Shown: one piece after another, positions 30,925 to 36,728 of the stretch
How the letters are laid out: each line of letters begins with the position of its first letter
How positions within the stretch are numbered: position 1 is the first letter of the stretch
Source: Actinomycetota bacterium
Lineage (GTDB): Bacteria; Actinomycetota; Thermoleophilia; Gaiellales; Gaiellaceae
Assembly (NCBI GenBank): GCA_005885565.1
Contig: VAXK01000205.1
Location: forward strand, 1-36,728
DNA: 36,728 nucleotides
Direction: 5' to 3'
The notes under the pieces: generated by a model
What the model was told of the DNA's origin: nothing
The model's database searches: none
Seen by the model: only the letters and a program-made list of their open reading frames with translations
Position numbers and translations under genes: made by a program

Positions 30925-31611
30925 GTGGCCGGCTGCTGCACGCCCTCCGGGTACCGGAAGATCTTCGGCGAGAAGACCGCCAGGCGGGACGTGAGGAGGT
31001 ACCAGCGGCGCGGGCTCGACCGAGCGGCGCGGCGGATCGTCGGCTTCCTCGCTGGCCGCGGCGTCGAGGGCGACTCGGTGCTCGAGGTCGGAGGCGGGAT
31101 CGGCGCGATCCAGCTCGAGCTGCTGCGCGCGGGCGCGGCGAGGGCGACGAACGTCGAGCTCTCGCCGGAGTACGAGCCGCCGGCTGGCGAGCTGCTGCGC
31201 GAGGCGGGGCTCGAGGAACGTGTGGAGCGGCAGCTCGGTGACTTTGTCCGGGACGCGGCCGAGCTCGAGCCGGCCGACGACGTCGTGCTGCACCGCGTCG
31301 TCTGCTGCTACCCGGATTCGGAGGCCCTCGTCGGCGCGGCCGCCGACCATGCGCGGCGCAGGCTCGTGCTCAGCTTCCCACCGGACACGGCGCTCTTCCG
31401 GGCGGGGAGCGCCGTGCTCAACGCCTTCCTCGCGGTGACGCGAACCGAGTTCAGGACATTCGTCCATCCGGTCGCGACGATCCTCTCGGCCGCCCGGGCG
31501 CGCGGGCTCGAGCCGGCGCTCGACACCCGAACGCCGATGTGGCGGATCGTCGGGTTCGAGCGCGCCCGCCGCGAAGGGGGCGGCGACGGGCGCGCTCAGC
31601 GGGACGACTAG
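30925..31611 (+). CDS. SAM-dependent methyltransferase
   Basis: 228 aa, GTG 30925, 6 nt after TAAACT. Motif I VLEVGGGIGAIQLELL (about residues 53-68) is the SAM-binding loop; ATNVELSPEY supplies the ribose-binding acidic residue, and DDVVLHRVVCCYPD is motif IV. The N-terminus (CCTPSGYRKIFGEK) precedes the Rossmann core. Acceptor unknown. Its TAG stop interlocks with that of the convergent fragment (CTAG). Confidence 0.9.
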   Translation: MAGCCTPSGYRKIFGEKTARRDVRRYQRRGLDRAARRIVGFLAGRGVEGDSVLEVGGGIGAIQLELLRAGAARATNVELSPEYEPPAGELLREAGLEERVERQLGDFVRDAAELEPADDVVLHRVVCCYPDSEALVGAAADHARRRLVLSFPPDTALFRAGSAVLNAFLAVTRTEFRTFVHPVATILSAARARGLEPALDTRTPMWRIVGFERARREGGGDGRAQRDD

Positions 31612-32072
31612 GCCAGCGCCGCGCAGATCTGCGGGAACGGCGACACGTCCTGGTGGCCGGTCGCCTGGAGGATCCGGAGCGCCGTGTTGAGGTCGCTCGG
31701 GTCGGCGACGTAGACGAGCCGGCCGACGTCCGCGAACACCAGGCCGTAGCCCGGCGCCGTGAAGCGGCCGTTGTTGCCGTCGATCGTCACGGTCACGGTG
31801 CCGTCGCCGTTCGGCTCGACGACGAACGGCCCCGCGAGCGGCGAGGCCAGCGACTTGCCGCCGGGCGGGTTCGACCAGGTGAGGTGGAAGTCCTCGACCG
31901 TGGTCACGTCGCGGCCGCTCGAGTACACCGCTTCGCGGAACGTTCCCGCCGAGTGCACGACGATGTCGAACGGGCAGGTCTCCGCGCTCGTCGGGATGAC
32001 GCGCGTGCGCTCGAAGGGCGTGAGCGTCACGGTCGGCGCGTTCGCGACGGCCGTCGATGCCGCGCAGAGCAG
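31608..32072 (-). pseudogene. Exported beta-rich protein, 5' end missing
   Basis: About 155 residues. The N-terminus reads LLCAASTAVANA then PTVTLTP, the end of a signal peptide with its cleavage site, but the start codon and basic n-region are absent: upstream codons are antisense to the CGNR gene and offer no credible start. The mature part (VIPTSAETCPFDIVVHSAGTFREAVY, NPPGGKSLASPLAGPF, GTVTVTIDGNNGRFTAPGYG) looks like a normal secreted beta-sandwich protein and ends properly at TAG. See the junction finding. Confidence 0.7.
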
Positions 32073-32519
32073 CTCGCCGTCGACCTGCTCAACTCCTGGG
32101 ACGAGCTCGAGCCGGACCCGGAGCTCCTGAGCGTGCGCTGGCTCCGCTTCTACCTCGGCTTCCACGGCTACGAGGCGGCCGCCGCCGCCGTACGCGAGGA
32201 GGACGTACCGGCCGCCAAGGTGCTGCGCGAGCGGCTGCGGGAGGCCTTCGACGCGACCTCGGAGGAGGACGCGGTGTCGACGCTCAACGCCGTGCTCGTC
32301 GAGCACGCGGACCCGCCGCGCCTGGAGCGGACGTCCGACGGGTGGCGCTTCCGGTACGGGCCCGCCGAGGCCGCGGGGCGCTTCGGCCGGTGCAGGGCGC
32401 ATCCGTGCCGATGCGTCTTCGTCGACCGCTCGCGCAACCGCAGCCGCCGTTACTGCTGCGAGCTCTGCGCGGACCGGGCCACGCAAGCCGCGGCGCGTCG
32501 GCGCCGCGCGAAGTCCTAA
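32073..32519 (+). pseudogene. CGNR zinc-finger (ABATE domain) protein, start codon missing
   Basis: About 148 residues. It begins LAVDLLNSWDELEPDPELL, the ABATE-domain opening, with no ATG, GTG or TTG near. It ends with the finger CRAHPCRCVFVDRSRNRSRRYC then CELCADR, in which CGNR has become CADR. These proteins are transcriptional regulators in actinobacteria. Only a few N-terminal residues seem lost, and those bases are taken by the opposite-strand fragment. Confidence 0.72.
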
Positions 32520-32543
32520 CACGCCCGTCGTACCTTGTGAGGA

Positions 32544-33410
32544 GTGAGGCTGGCTGTCGCGGCGCTCGCGCTCGTCCTCTTCGGTGCGACATCCGATGCT
32601 CACGCCACGTTTCCGGGCCGGAACGGCCGTGTCGCGTTCGTCCGCGGCGTCTACGACCCGGCGTCCGGCGACTGGCAGAGCCGCGACGTCTACTCCGTCA
32701 GGCCCGACGGAAGCGGGCTGCTGAACCTGACGCGCGACCGGTCGTTCGACCAGTTCTCCCCCGCGTGGTCGGCCGACGGCAGCCGGATCGCGTACGTCGA
32801 GGCCGACGGCGCGACGAACCTCGATCTCTCTGGCGACGAGCTGTGGACGATGCGGGCGGACGGGTCGCGGAAGCGGCGGCTGACGGAGAACGGCACGGCC
32901 GACGAGCAGCCGGCATGGTCGCCCGACGGCAAGTGGATCGTCTTCTCGCGCCGGACGAGCCAGAGGAACGCGGATCTCGCCGTGATCGGCTCGAGCGGCG
33001 GGCGCGTCCGGCTGCTGACGCGGACGACCGATCTCGACGAGCTCTATCCCACCTGGTCGCCCGACGGGCGCCGGATCGCCTACTGGCTCCTGCCGCGCAC
33101 CGAGGCCCTGGCCGGCCGCGGCGGGTACTACGTCCTCACGGTCCGCACCGGCCGCGTCCACCGGGTCGTCCGCGACTACGGCCTCGACGCGCGTCCGACG
33201 TGGACGCCGCGCGGCCGCCTGAGCATCACCCGGGCGGCATGGTCCCCGGACGGAAGGCTGCGCGTGGTCGCGAATCCCCAAAGTCCGTACGAGGTCGCCC
33301 GTCGGATCGAGATCTGGAACCCCGACGGCAGCCTGCGCCGCGTCGTCACGCACAGCGTCGCCCCGGTCGACGACTTCGACCCCTCGTGGCAGCCTCTGCC
33401 GCGCCGGTAG
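32544..33410 (+). CDS. Secreted TolB-like beta-propeller (WD40/PD40) protein
   Basis: 288 aa, GTG 32544, 7 nt after TACCTT. Signal peptide LAVAALALVLFGATSDAHA, then repeats of the PD40 type: SPAWSADGSRIAY, QPAWSPDGKWIVF, YPTWSPDGRRIAY, RAAWSPDGRLRVV, about 40 residues apart. These form a propeller that binds protein or carbohydrate outside the membrane. Partner unknown. Confidence 0.9.
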   Translation: MRLAVAALALVLFGATSDAHATFPGRNGRVAFVRGVYDPASGDWQSRDVYSVRPDGSGLLNLTRDRSFDQFSPAWSADGSRIAYVEADGATNLDLSGDELWTMRADGSRKRRLTENGTADEQPAWSPDGKWIVFSRRTSQRNADLAVIGSSGGRVRLLTRTTDLDELYPTWSPDGRRIAYWLLPRTEALAGRGGYYVLTVRTGRVHRVVRDYGLDARPTWTPRGRLSITRAAWSPDGRLRVVANPQSPYEVARRIEIWNPDGSLRRVVTHSVAPVDDFDPSWQPLPRR

Positions 33411-33426
33411 CCGGGCGGCGCCTCGG

Positions 33427-33432
33427 TACGAT
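33427..33432 (+). promoter_or_regulatory. -10 box of sufS block
   Basis: TACGAT 6 nt before GTG 33439, the leaderless spacing seen elsewhere. It gives the second SUF block its own promoter. Confidence 0.5.
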
Positions 33433-33438
33433 GCGTCC

Positions 33439-34683
33439 GTGGCCGTGACGGAACGGAAGAAGCTCGACGCGCAGAAGCTCCGCGCCGACTTCCCCATCTT
33501 CGAGCAGGAGATCAACGGCAAGCCGCTCGCGTACCTCGACTCGGCGGTGACCTCGCAGAAGCCGCGGCAGGTGCTCGAAGCGCTGCGGACGTTCTACGAG
33601 ACCTCGTACGCCAACGTGCACCGCGGCGTGTACACGCTCTCGGAGCGCGCGACGGCGGAGTACGAGGGCGCGCGCGAGAAGGTGGCGCGCTTCGTCAACG
33701 CGCCGTCGGCGCGCGAGGTCGTCTTCCTCCGCGGCGCGACGGAGGGGCTCAACCTCGTCGCCTATGCCTGGGGGCTCGACAACCTCGGCCCCGGCGACGT
33801 CGTCCTCGTCACCGAGCTCGAGCACCATTCGAACTTCGTCCCGTGGCAGTACATCGCGCAGCGCACCGGCGCCGAGTTTCGCGCGATCCCGCTCGACGAC
33901 CACGGCGAGCTTCGGCTCGACACGCTGGACGAGATCGCCGGCTCCGAGCAGGTGAAGGTGGTCGCGAACAACCTCGTCTCGAACGCCCTCGGCACGATCA
34001 ACCCGGTCGAGCGGCTCTCGGCGTGGGCGCACGAGCGCGGGGCGATCATGGTCGTCGACGCCGCCCAGGCCGCGCCGCACCACCCGATCGACGTCCAGGC
34101 GCTCGGCTGCGACTTCCTCGCCTTCTCGGCCCACAAGATGTGCGGCCCGACGAGCGTCGGCGCGCTCTGGGGGCGGCAGGAGATCCTCGAGCGGATGGCG
34201 CCGTTCAACCTCGGCGGGCACATGATCCGCGCGGTCAACCTCGAGCGGACGACGTGGGGCCAGGTGCCGGCGAAGTTCGAGGCGGGGACGCAGCCGATCG
34301 CCGAGGCCGTCGGCTTCGGCGCGGCCGTCGACTATCTCACCGGGATCGGGCTCGACGCGATCGAGGAGTACGAGCAGGAGCTCGCCGCGCAGGCGCTCGA
34401 GGCGCTGGCCGACGTCCCGGGGATCAAGCTCTACGGCCCGCCGCCGGAGCGTCGCGCCGGCATCGTCTCCTTCAACCTCGAGGGCGTGCATCCGCACGAC
34501 GTGGCGCAGGTGCTCGACATGCGGGGCGTCGCGATTCGCGCCGGCCACCACTGCTGCCAGCCGCTGATGGCGAAGCTCGGCGTGGCGGCGACGAACCGGG
34601 CGAGCTTCTACCTGTACAGCCTCCCCGAGGAGGTCGACCGGCTCGCCGAGGGCGTGCACGAGGCGCGGCGACTCTTCGCATGA
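33439..34683 (+). CDS. sufS: Cysteine desulfurase SufS
   Basis: 414 aa, GTG 33439. PLP-dependent class V fold: PLP Lys233 in FSAHKMCGP, His130 in ELEHHSNFVPW, Asp207 in VVDAAQ, and the catalytic Cys372 in RAGHHCCQPL. The DFPIFEQEINGKPLAYLDSA opening is that of SufS rather than IscS. SVTSQ is here AVTSQ, a mild change near the N-terminus. It supplies sulfur to SufU. The stop overlaps the sufU start by 4 bases. Confidence 0.97.
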   Translation: MAVTERKKLDAQKLRADFPIFEQEINGKPLAYLDSAVTSQKPRQVLEALRTFYETSYANVHRGVYTLSERATAEYEGAREKVARFVNAPSAREVVFLRGATEGLNLVAYAWGLDNLGPGDVVLVTELEHHSNFVPWQYIAQRTGAEFRAIPLDDHGELRLDTLDEIAGSEQVKVVANNLVSNALGTINPVERLSAWAHERGAIMVVDAAQAAPHHPIDVQALGCDFLAFSAHKMCGPTSVGALWGRQEILERMAPFNLGGHMIRAVNLERTTWGQVPAKFEAGTQPIAEAVGFGAAVDYLTGIGLDAIEEYEQELAAQALEALADVPGIKLYGPPPERRAGIVSFNLEGVHPHDVAQVLDMRGVAIRAGHHCCQPLMAKLGVAATNRASFYLYSLPEEVDRLAEGVHEARRLFA

Positions 34684-35114
34684 GCGAGTTCGACCAGCTG
34701 TATCGCGAGGTCATCCTCGACCACTACAAGAACCCGCGCGGGCACGGGGTGATCGACGACGCCGACGCGAGCGCCGACGGCCAGAATCCGCTCTGCGGCG
34801 ACGAGGTCTCGATCTACGTCAGCTTCGAGCCCGACGGCGACACGATCGAAGAGGTCAAGTTCTCGGGCCGCGGGTGCGCGATCAGCCAGGCGGCGACCTC
34901 GATGCTGATGGAGATGGTGAAAGGCCGAAGCGCGTCCGAGGTGGCCACGCTCTCGAAGGACGAGCTCCTCGACGAAGTCGGGATCCCGCTCACGCCGATC
35001 CGGCTCAAGTGCGCCCTCCTCGGCCTCTGGACGCTCAAGGTCGCCCTCCACAAGGGCAAGGGGACGCCGCTGCCGGAAGAGGCGGCCGGGCTCGACGACT
35101 TGACGCTCGGATAG
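34680..35114 (+). CDS. sufU: Sulfur-transfer protein SufU
   Basis: 144 aa, ATG 34680. Three conserved Cys (Cys39 in NPLCGD, Cys66 in GRGCAIS, Cys111 in LKCALLGLW) and Asp41 bind zinc. The insertion between the second and third Cys distinguishes SufU from IscU. It accepts persulfide from SufS. Shares one base with the following Rieske gene. Confidence 0.96.
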   Translation: MSEFDQLYREVILDHYKNPRGHGVIDDADASADGQNPLCGDEVSIYVSFEPDGDTIEEVKFSGRGCAISQAATSMLMEMVKGRSASEVATLSKDELLDEVGIPLTPIRLKCALLGLWTLKVALHKGKGTPLPEEAAGLDDLTLG

Positions 35115-35431
35115 TGGCGGCTGAGATCGAGGTCTGCCCGGTGGAGGAGCTGCCGCCGGGCGAGGTGAAGATCGTCCACGCAGGCGAGTTCTCGCTCGGC
35201 GTCTACAACCTTGGTGGGGAGTTCTACGCGATCGAGGATCGCTGCTCGCACGACGACGGGCCGCTCGCGGAGGGCGACTTCGACGTCGAGGAGGGGTATG
35301 CGGTGTGTCCGCGGCACGGCGCGCACATCGACATCCGGACCGGCCGGCCGCTGACCCTACCGGCCGTCGAGCCGGTCGAGACCTTCCCCGTACGCGTCGA
35401 AGACGGGATCGTCAAGGTCAGGGTGGCGTGA
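35114..35431 (+). CDS. Rieske [2Fe-2S] ferredoxin-like protein
   Basis: 105 aa, GTG 35114. Cluster ligands C-x-H (Cys44, His46 in RCSHDDGPL) and C-x2-H (Cys65, His68 in CPRHGAHIDI). NirD/BphF-type small ferredoxin without a signal or anchor. It commonly accompanies suf genes in actinobacteria, where its exact role in assembly is unclear. Overlaps the glycosylase start by 4 bases. Confidence 0.94.
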   Translation: MAAEIEVCPVEELPPGEVKIVHAGEFSLGVYNLGGEFYAIEDRCSHDDGPLAEGDFDVEEGYAVCPRHGAHIDIRTGRPLTLPAVEPVETFPVRVEDGIVKVRVA

Positions 35432-36015
35432 GCGAGCCGCGGCGCTGCTGGTCGAGCGCCGATCCGGCCTACGTCGAGTACCACGACCACGAGTGGGGCC
35501 GGCCCGTCACCGACGAGCGCGGGCTCTACGAGCGGCTCTGCCTCGAGGGGTTCCAGTCCGGGCTCTCGTGGCTGACGATCCTGCGCAAGCGGCCTGCCTT
35601 CCGCGCCGCCTTCGCAGACTTCGACCCGGAGGCGGTGGCGGAGTTCGGGCCGCGCGCCGTCGAGCGGCTGCTCGGCGACGCCGGGATCGTCCGGCACCGT
35701 GGCAAGATCGAGGCGGCGATCGCGAACGCGCGCGCGACGCTCGCGCTGCGGGAGGCGGGGTCGTCGCTGCCGGAGCTTGTGTGGTTGCACCGGCCGGCGG
35801 ACGGTGGCGCACCGCGGACCGCCGCCGACTGGCAGGCCTCGACGCCGGAGTCGGCGGCTCTGTCGAAACGGCTCCGCGCGGCGGGCTTCCGCTTCGTCGG
35901 GCCGACGACGGTCTACGCGACGATGCAGGCCTGCGGCGTCGTCAACGACCACCTCGCCGACTGCATCGTGCGCGCCGAGGTCGAGCGGGAGATCGCTTGC
36001 TCGACGACCGTGTGA
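35428..36015 (+). CDS. tag: DNA-3-methyladenine glycosylase I
   Basis: 195 aa, GTG 35428. Close to E. coli Tag over the whole length: RCWSSADPAYVEYHDHEWG with zinc ligands Cys7 and His19, CLEGFQSGLSWLTILRKR with catalytic-pocket Glu40, DAGIVRHRGKIEAAIANA, and MQACGVVNDHLADC with the remaining His and Cys. It removes 3-methyladenine in base-excision repair. Coupled to the SUF block by a 4-base overlap. Confidence 0.96.
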   Translation: MSEPRRCWSSADPAYVEYHDHEWGRPVTDERGLYERLCLEGFQSGLSWLTILRKRPAFRAAFADFDPEAVAEFGPRAVERLLGDAGIVRHRGKIEAAIANARATLALREAGSSLPELVWLHRPADGGAPRTAADWQASTPESAALSKRLRAAGFRFVGPTTVYATMQACGVVNDHLADCIVRAEVEREIACSTTV

Positions 36016-36584
36016 GGGAGGTGCTCGCGCGCCTCGAGGCGGAGGACGCGCGCGAGCGGGAGGAGGGCGTGGCGCGCGAGCTGCGGGCGCGGCAGGTCGC
36101 GCGGCCAACGGGCCAGTTCCTGTTCGGGCTCGTCGCGCCGCAGACCGACTGCGAGGTGCTCGAGATCGGCGGCTCGCGCGGCTACTCGACGATCTGGCTC
36201 GCGGCCGGGGTGCGCTACCTCGGCGGCCGCGTGCTCTCGCTCGAGAGCGACCCGGCCAAGATCGAGGCCTGGAGGCGCAACGTCGCCGACGCCGGCCTCG
36301 ACGACTGGGCCGACCTCGTCGAGGGCGACGCTTACGAGACGCTGCCCGCGATCGACGACGTCTTCGACGTCGTGTTCCTCGACGCGGAGAAGGAGGACTA
36401 CGAGCGGCTCTTCGGGCTCGGGCGCGGGAAGCTCGAGCCCGGCGCCCTCGTCGTGGCCGACAACGTCCTGTCCCACGAGGACACCCTCGGCGCGTACTCG
36501 CGCGCCCGCCAGGCCGACCCCACTCTCGAATCGGTGACCGTCCCGCTCGACCGCGGGCTGGAGCTTTCGGTCGTCCTGCGCTGA
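36012..36584 (+). CDS. O-methyltransferase (class I, catechol/caffeoyl-CoA type)
   Basis: 190 aa from GTG 36012, which overlaps the tag stop by 4 bases; TTG 35997 is an alternative. SAM motif VLEIGGSRGYSTIWLA, ribose Glu in VLSLESDPAKIEAW, and DVVFLDAEKEDYERLF with the metal-binding Asp region plus ALVVADNVLSHE. The layout is that of metal-dependent O-methyltransferases of the COMT/CCoAOMT group. Substrate unknown. Confidence 0.92.
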   Translation: MREVLARLEAEDAREREEGVARELRARQVARPTGQFLFGLVAPQTDCEVLEIGGSRGYSTIWLAAGVRYLGGRVLSLESDPAKIEAWRRNVADAGLDDWADLVEGDAYETLPAIDDVFDVVFLDAEKEDYERLFGLGRGKLEPGALVVADNVLSHEDTLGAYSRARQADPTLESVTVPLDRGLELSVVLR

Positions 36585-36667
36585 CCGCCGTGTCGCGCCG
36601 CCGCGACCGACATGGCGGGCGCGGCACACGAACGTTCGCCGGTAGGAGATCGCCGGAAAGTCGTCAT

Positions 36668-36693
36668 GGCGCCGAAGGCGCCGGACCTTCCGG
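36668..36693. terminator. Paired short hairpins after the O-methyltransferase
   Basis: GGCGCC-GAA-GGCGCC (36668-36682) overlaps CCGGA-CCT-TCCGG (36681-36693). The two alternative stems share bases, so either a terminator or a switchable leader is possible. Confidence 0.35.
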
Positions 36694-36700
36694 CGTCGGC

Positions 36701-36728
36701 TAAAGTGCGGCTACCGCGGAAAGGAGGT
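36701..36728 (+). promoter_or_regulatory. Promoter -10 and Shine-Dalgarno of a gene beyond the window
   Basis: TAAAGT at 36701-36706, then AAAGGAGGT at 36720-36728, a full anti-16S match at the very end of the window. A start codon is expected within about 10 bases outside. Confidence 0.5.

Noticed and set aside
32073-33521. Minus-strand open frame extending the secreted fragment far upstream
   Set aside because: It is antisense to the CGNR and propeller genes and has shadow composition; only the part up to about 32072 looks like protein.
36666-36728. Start of a gene at ATG 36666 (MAPKAPDLPASAKV...)
   Set aside because: No ribosome site, overlaps the hairpins, and a perfect Shine-Dalgarno at the window end points to a later start.
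1-36728. CRISPR arrays, insertion sequences, integrase or phage genes
   Set aside because: No direct-repeat array, transposase or terminal inverted repeats were seen, including around the SUF insertion.

Overview
The window is GC-rich and densely coded, with no gene-free stretch over about 150 bases. It looks like Actinomycetota, most likely a Thermoleophilia-type (Gaiellales/Solirubrobacterales-like) chromosome. That placement is inference from a DUF6458 protein, a CGNR zinc-finger protein, a PadR/HAAS pair, SUF genes of actinobacterial type, an A2-type caa3 oxidase, a tRNA without encoded CCA, and many GTG starts sitting 6-9 nt after a TANNNT box (apparent leaderless genes).

Layout. 1-2186 (minus): nucleotide-sugar dehydrogenase (cut by the window edge) and UDP-GlcNAc 2-epimerase, a surface-sugar pair. 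2212-2284: tRNA-Lys(CUU) with a strong hairpin behind it. 2434-3045: secreted protein with an odd start. 3011-4935 (minus): response regulator and sensor kinase. 5077-8839: AAA ATPase, SIMPL protein, BON protein, FAD-dependent amine oxidase.

8912-13336 (plus) is the most unusual region. It holds an ECF sigma factor, a membrane anti-sigma-like protein, a MauE-like membrane protein, a Tat-exported protein with 28 cysteines that resembles the methylamine dehydrogenase light chain (MauA), a MauD-like membrane thioredoxin, a tiny hydrophobic ORF, an integral membrane protein, and a free copy of the anti-sigma protein's outer domain. There is no MauB heavy chain and no MauG in the window. It looks like an undescribed sigma-controlled system that exports and disulfide-matures an orphan MauA-like protein.

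13400-18735: DUF6458 protein, then a caa3 cytochrome oxidase operon (coxB with fused cytochrome c and an apparent N-terminal frameshift, coxA, coxC) interleaved with two proteins carrying three Usp-like domains. 18738-22746 (minus): dihaem cytochrome c, STAS protein, TPR membrane protein, adenosine deaminase, TatC, TatA. 22801-23853: SDR oxidoreductase.

23913-35431 holds the SUF iron-sulfur assembly genes in two blocks: sufC-sufB-VOC-sufD, then sufS-sufU-Rieske. Between them lie about 5.8 kb of unrelated genes in alternating orientation: a retropepsin-like/DUF5678 pair, PadR/HAAS, hydrolase/VOC, a methyltransferase, two gene fragments joined head to head, and a TolB-like propeller. 35428-36584: 3-methyladenine glycosylase I and an O-methyltransferase, coupled to the second SUF block. 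The last bases carry a promoter and a Shine-Dalgarno for a gene beyond the window.
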